This document shows positions 61,802 through 64,000 of a stretch of DNA of 64,000 bases, piece by piece. Position numbers and translations under genes: made by a program. Source of the stretch: Polytrichum commune (lineage: Eukaryota > Streptophyta > Polytrichopsida > Polytrichales > Polytrichaceae); NCBI GenBank assembly GCA_950295325.1, contig OX485803.1:18228001-18292000 (forward strand), given 5' to 3'. A model generated the notes under the pieces. It was not told where the DNA came from, did not search any database, and saw only the letters and a list, made by a program, of their open reading frames with translations. Every line of letters starts with the position of its first letter. Position 1 is the first letter of the stretch.

Positions 61802-63060
61802 ATTTAAAGTAGATATCATTATTTGTTTCTTGGACCCCCAACGTTATAGAGTGTGAATTGGCACCTACAGCTTCAACCCCAATGTTTTTAGTGTGAAATT
61901 CCTCGTTAATAATGTGGCACACAATGTTGACCACATTCAGTGTACTAGAAAAGTGGTAGCCAACTAACATGTTCTAAACAATTCTTTTGTAATTTGGTGT
62001 GACCAATCTACAAGGGGTCTAGATTGAACATATCCATCCAACAAAGCAGTTGTTGGGAAGTTGTAGTTTGAGTACCATGTTTCTACTAGTGTTTGGCTGA
62101 CACATGGAAGTGAATGAACTTTGTATCAATATAACACCTATTGAAGGGGAAGTAGTAAAATCTTACCTCATCATTTATGTACGTTGGTTGTTGGTTCATC
62201 CCAATTTGAGCTCATTAAACTGTTCAAGATCTCTGATCCCATTGTAGACAATACATTGTTTGCAACTAAAAATCATGAAGCTCTATAATATATATCATAA
62301 ATTTCACCCTCCCACTTGGTGGGTGTTGTGAACATTCATCCAAAGTGAGGCCTAAGAACTTACCAAGAAGACAAGTCCATTGGCTAGAGGTTGTAGGACC
62401 CCTCAAGCTTGCCTCACAAGCAGACATGAACATCGTCACAACTCGTTAGATCAAATATCTATGAAACAAAGACTCAAGGACTTGGCACATGGCATGGGCT
62501 TCCACAACCCTGGAGGCCCTTGAAGGACCTAGGCTACAACGTGATAGTGAAAATGTTTGGTAATAAAAAAAATTGTTGCAGGATAACACAAATGCGGTGT
62601 GTTCATTACGTTGGGATAAAACAAGGCCGCATTTCTATTATATTATGCAGCTTGCGCGGTGACTTGCCTTCGCTACACCCATTTTTGTTGTTGTGTTGTA
62701 GAGCCATTCGCCCGGCTGCCCTTCCTCCCCAATGGCTAAAACAGCTACGCGGCAACAAAGTTGCACCATGTGCCCGTCCCTTTAGGGTCCACTTGTGCAC
62801 ACATAAAAGTGGGAAAGGACGACGTCATGAAATGGATCGTCAGTATAGCACGAAATCAATCGGCCATGGAAGAGTGATGATCTAACTTAAGGCCAACAAC
62901 TCGACATGAAGAAATTAAAAGGGGGCAGGCAGACATTGAAACACGACATGATGAACAAGGAGATCATTAAGGGGACAGGTTAAGATACTGGTGGGATGCA
63001 AGGGGATGCTAGCTACAAGGATCTAAATTCCAATAAGTTAAGCGGCAGAAGCAAGTTGAG

Positions 63061-63238
63061 TTAATAAGTGTTAAGTAGGTATAAGTTAGTGTGCCTCTCT
63101 ACAACATTGCATTGCTTCCCTGGCAGCCAGGCCAATGCTTCTAATGGCCCAGTGCCTATAAGAACCTTGGTGACAAGGGCGTCAGAGATTGCACCAGCAT
63201 CAAAATCATGCCCCCTTCCAATGAAGTAGATGAATATC
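63061..63238 (-). pseudogene. Exon-like frame, unidentified
   Basis: Minus strand: after a TTGCAG acceptor the frame reads IFIYFIGRGHDFDAGAISDA, LVTKVLIGTGPLEALAWLPG and KQCNVVERHTNLYLLNTY, then a stop. It reads like a real, well-folded enzyme piece, but I do not recognise it. No neighbouring exon was found on either side, so it may be a captured or decayed fragment. Confidence 0.35.
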
Positions 63239-63733
63239 TGCAATTTTTTAAACTTTAAACTTTTTAGTTTTAAAGAGTGCGTTGTGTATGGGACAATGGC
63301 TTGGCAAAGGAAAATTGAGGCAAATCAAGTGTTTAACTATGCGCCCGATTTTGGAGGCGACTATCCTTCTTATTTTCGATCAGTTGTGGAGGGGTTCATT
63401 AGAGGGAATGACATTTGTCGTAGAGAAAATGATCTGAAAATAAGATAGTTTAGTAGAATTGAAATTTCAATCAACTAAGCTTAGTTTTTTGGTTGAGTGG
63501 TTGGGGTTGTCCTTGACTTGTGATAGATTTGTGGTTGGTTTTCTCTCCTTACGTAGCATTGTGACACACTTGAGGGGGCCCATCTGCCCTTCAAGTGAGC
63601 ACATGTTCTGTTTGTTTTGATGTTTTGATGGCCTTTTGCCTATATACCAACACTAAATAGATAACTAAAAAAAAAAAAGAATTAAATTTAACATTTTACT
63701 AAGAGTTCCTCGTAGGTTTTGACATTTGTGGGT

Positions 63734-64000
63734 CTATGAATATATAGAGCATCGCACTTCCATTATTCTAGGGACAAGGAAATATGGGGCTCCTTTTAGC
63801 TTGAGTAGAAGTGGAACCCCTAGCAATGCATCAACATGTAGTTGGGCTTGACATTCCCACCACCGATACTTGGATGAACATCCTGCTAGTCTCAAAATAA
63901 ATACATTGTCTGGTTTGCTTAAGTTTGTTTCTTGTCCCCATTGAGCCCGTATTTCCCCACCTAGTCGGTAGGAATCTAAGCCATTTTTAGTTTCGCACAT
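63734..64000 (-). CDS. Open frame running off the window, unidentified
   Basis: A minus-strand frame is open from the right window edge to a stop at 63734 (LDSYRLGGEIRAQWGQETNL, ... HVDALLGVPLLLKLKGAPYF). It has Trp/Cys/Arg content above the surrounding non-coding frames, but no recognised motif. The start lies outside. Confidence 0.25.
   Translation of the reverse strand: MCETKNGLDSYRLGGEIRAQWGQETNLSKPDNVFILRLAGCSSKYRWWECQAQLHVDALLGVPLLLKLKGAPYFLVPRIMEVRCSIYS

Larger units (their letters stand above)
58467..63060. other. Intergenic stretch with small repeats
   Basis: No gene recognised. Besides the repeats listed separately, it contains a CTGCTCTGCTCTGC run at about 60065-60095, GGTAAGGTGAGGTAAGGTAA at about 60196, and a GC-richer block at 62600-62820 without coding features. 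A 77-codon minus-strand frame at 60021-59788 is open but unrecognised. Confidence 0.5.

Overview
The window looks like nuclear DNA of a land plant: AT-rich, with multi-exon genes (GT-AG introns from tens of bases to about 1.5 kb), a plant-type type-III J-protein, and a dense, nested set of plant transposons (MULE, PIF/Harbinger, LTR elements, LINEs, MITEs). One host gene encodes a WD40 protein of the WDR49/WDR64 (axonemal, CFAP-like) type. That family is expected only in plants that still make flagellated sperm, so a bryophyte, lycophyte, fern, cycad or Ginkgo is more likely than a flowering plant. The species cannot be named from the sequence.

Layout. 1-9822 (+): the 3' part of the WD40 gene; its 5' exons lie left of the window. 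Its introns hold a 177-bp foldback MITE and other dispersed repeats. 9823-12430: intergenic, with a MITE-like repeat and a dead LINE 3' end. 12440-19480 (-): a complete 11-coding-exon DnaJ gene (DnaJ10-like, J domain plus DnaJ-X domain, 377 aa) with a leader intron. 19705-20530: a duplicated block, one copy interrupted by a Tourist-like MITE. 20531-26700: AT-rich, gene-free, microsatellites and repeat ends. 26735-32065: TE graveyard (SWIM-type transposase relic, LTR with a palindrome array, an A/C-biased LINE). 32066-41350: very AT-rich, with scattered exon-like pieces on the minus strand and one GC-richer 926-bp insert between perfect 24-bp direct repeats. 41402-42829 (+): an uninterrupted PIF/Harbinger transposase with its DDE residues in place. 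44027-47124: remains of a minus-strand LTR element (gag pieces and one LTR). 47125-49459: TE relic and unidentified exon-like pieces. 49465-58461: an LTR copy with a 5-bp target duplication, split by a 7.46-kb Mutator-like element with 9-bp target duplications. 58467-64000: mostly empty, with small repeats and two unexplained exon-like frames.

The most interesting object is the MULE (50483-57945). Its two genes are transcribed toward each other from the two long GC-rich terminal inverted repeats, the layout of maize MuDR (mudrA/mudrB). The transposase gene is broken. The partner gene (246 aa, two exons, acidic middle and very basic tail) is open and matches no family I recognise.
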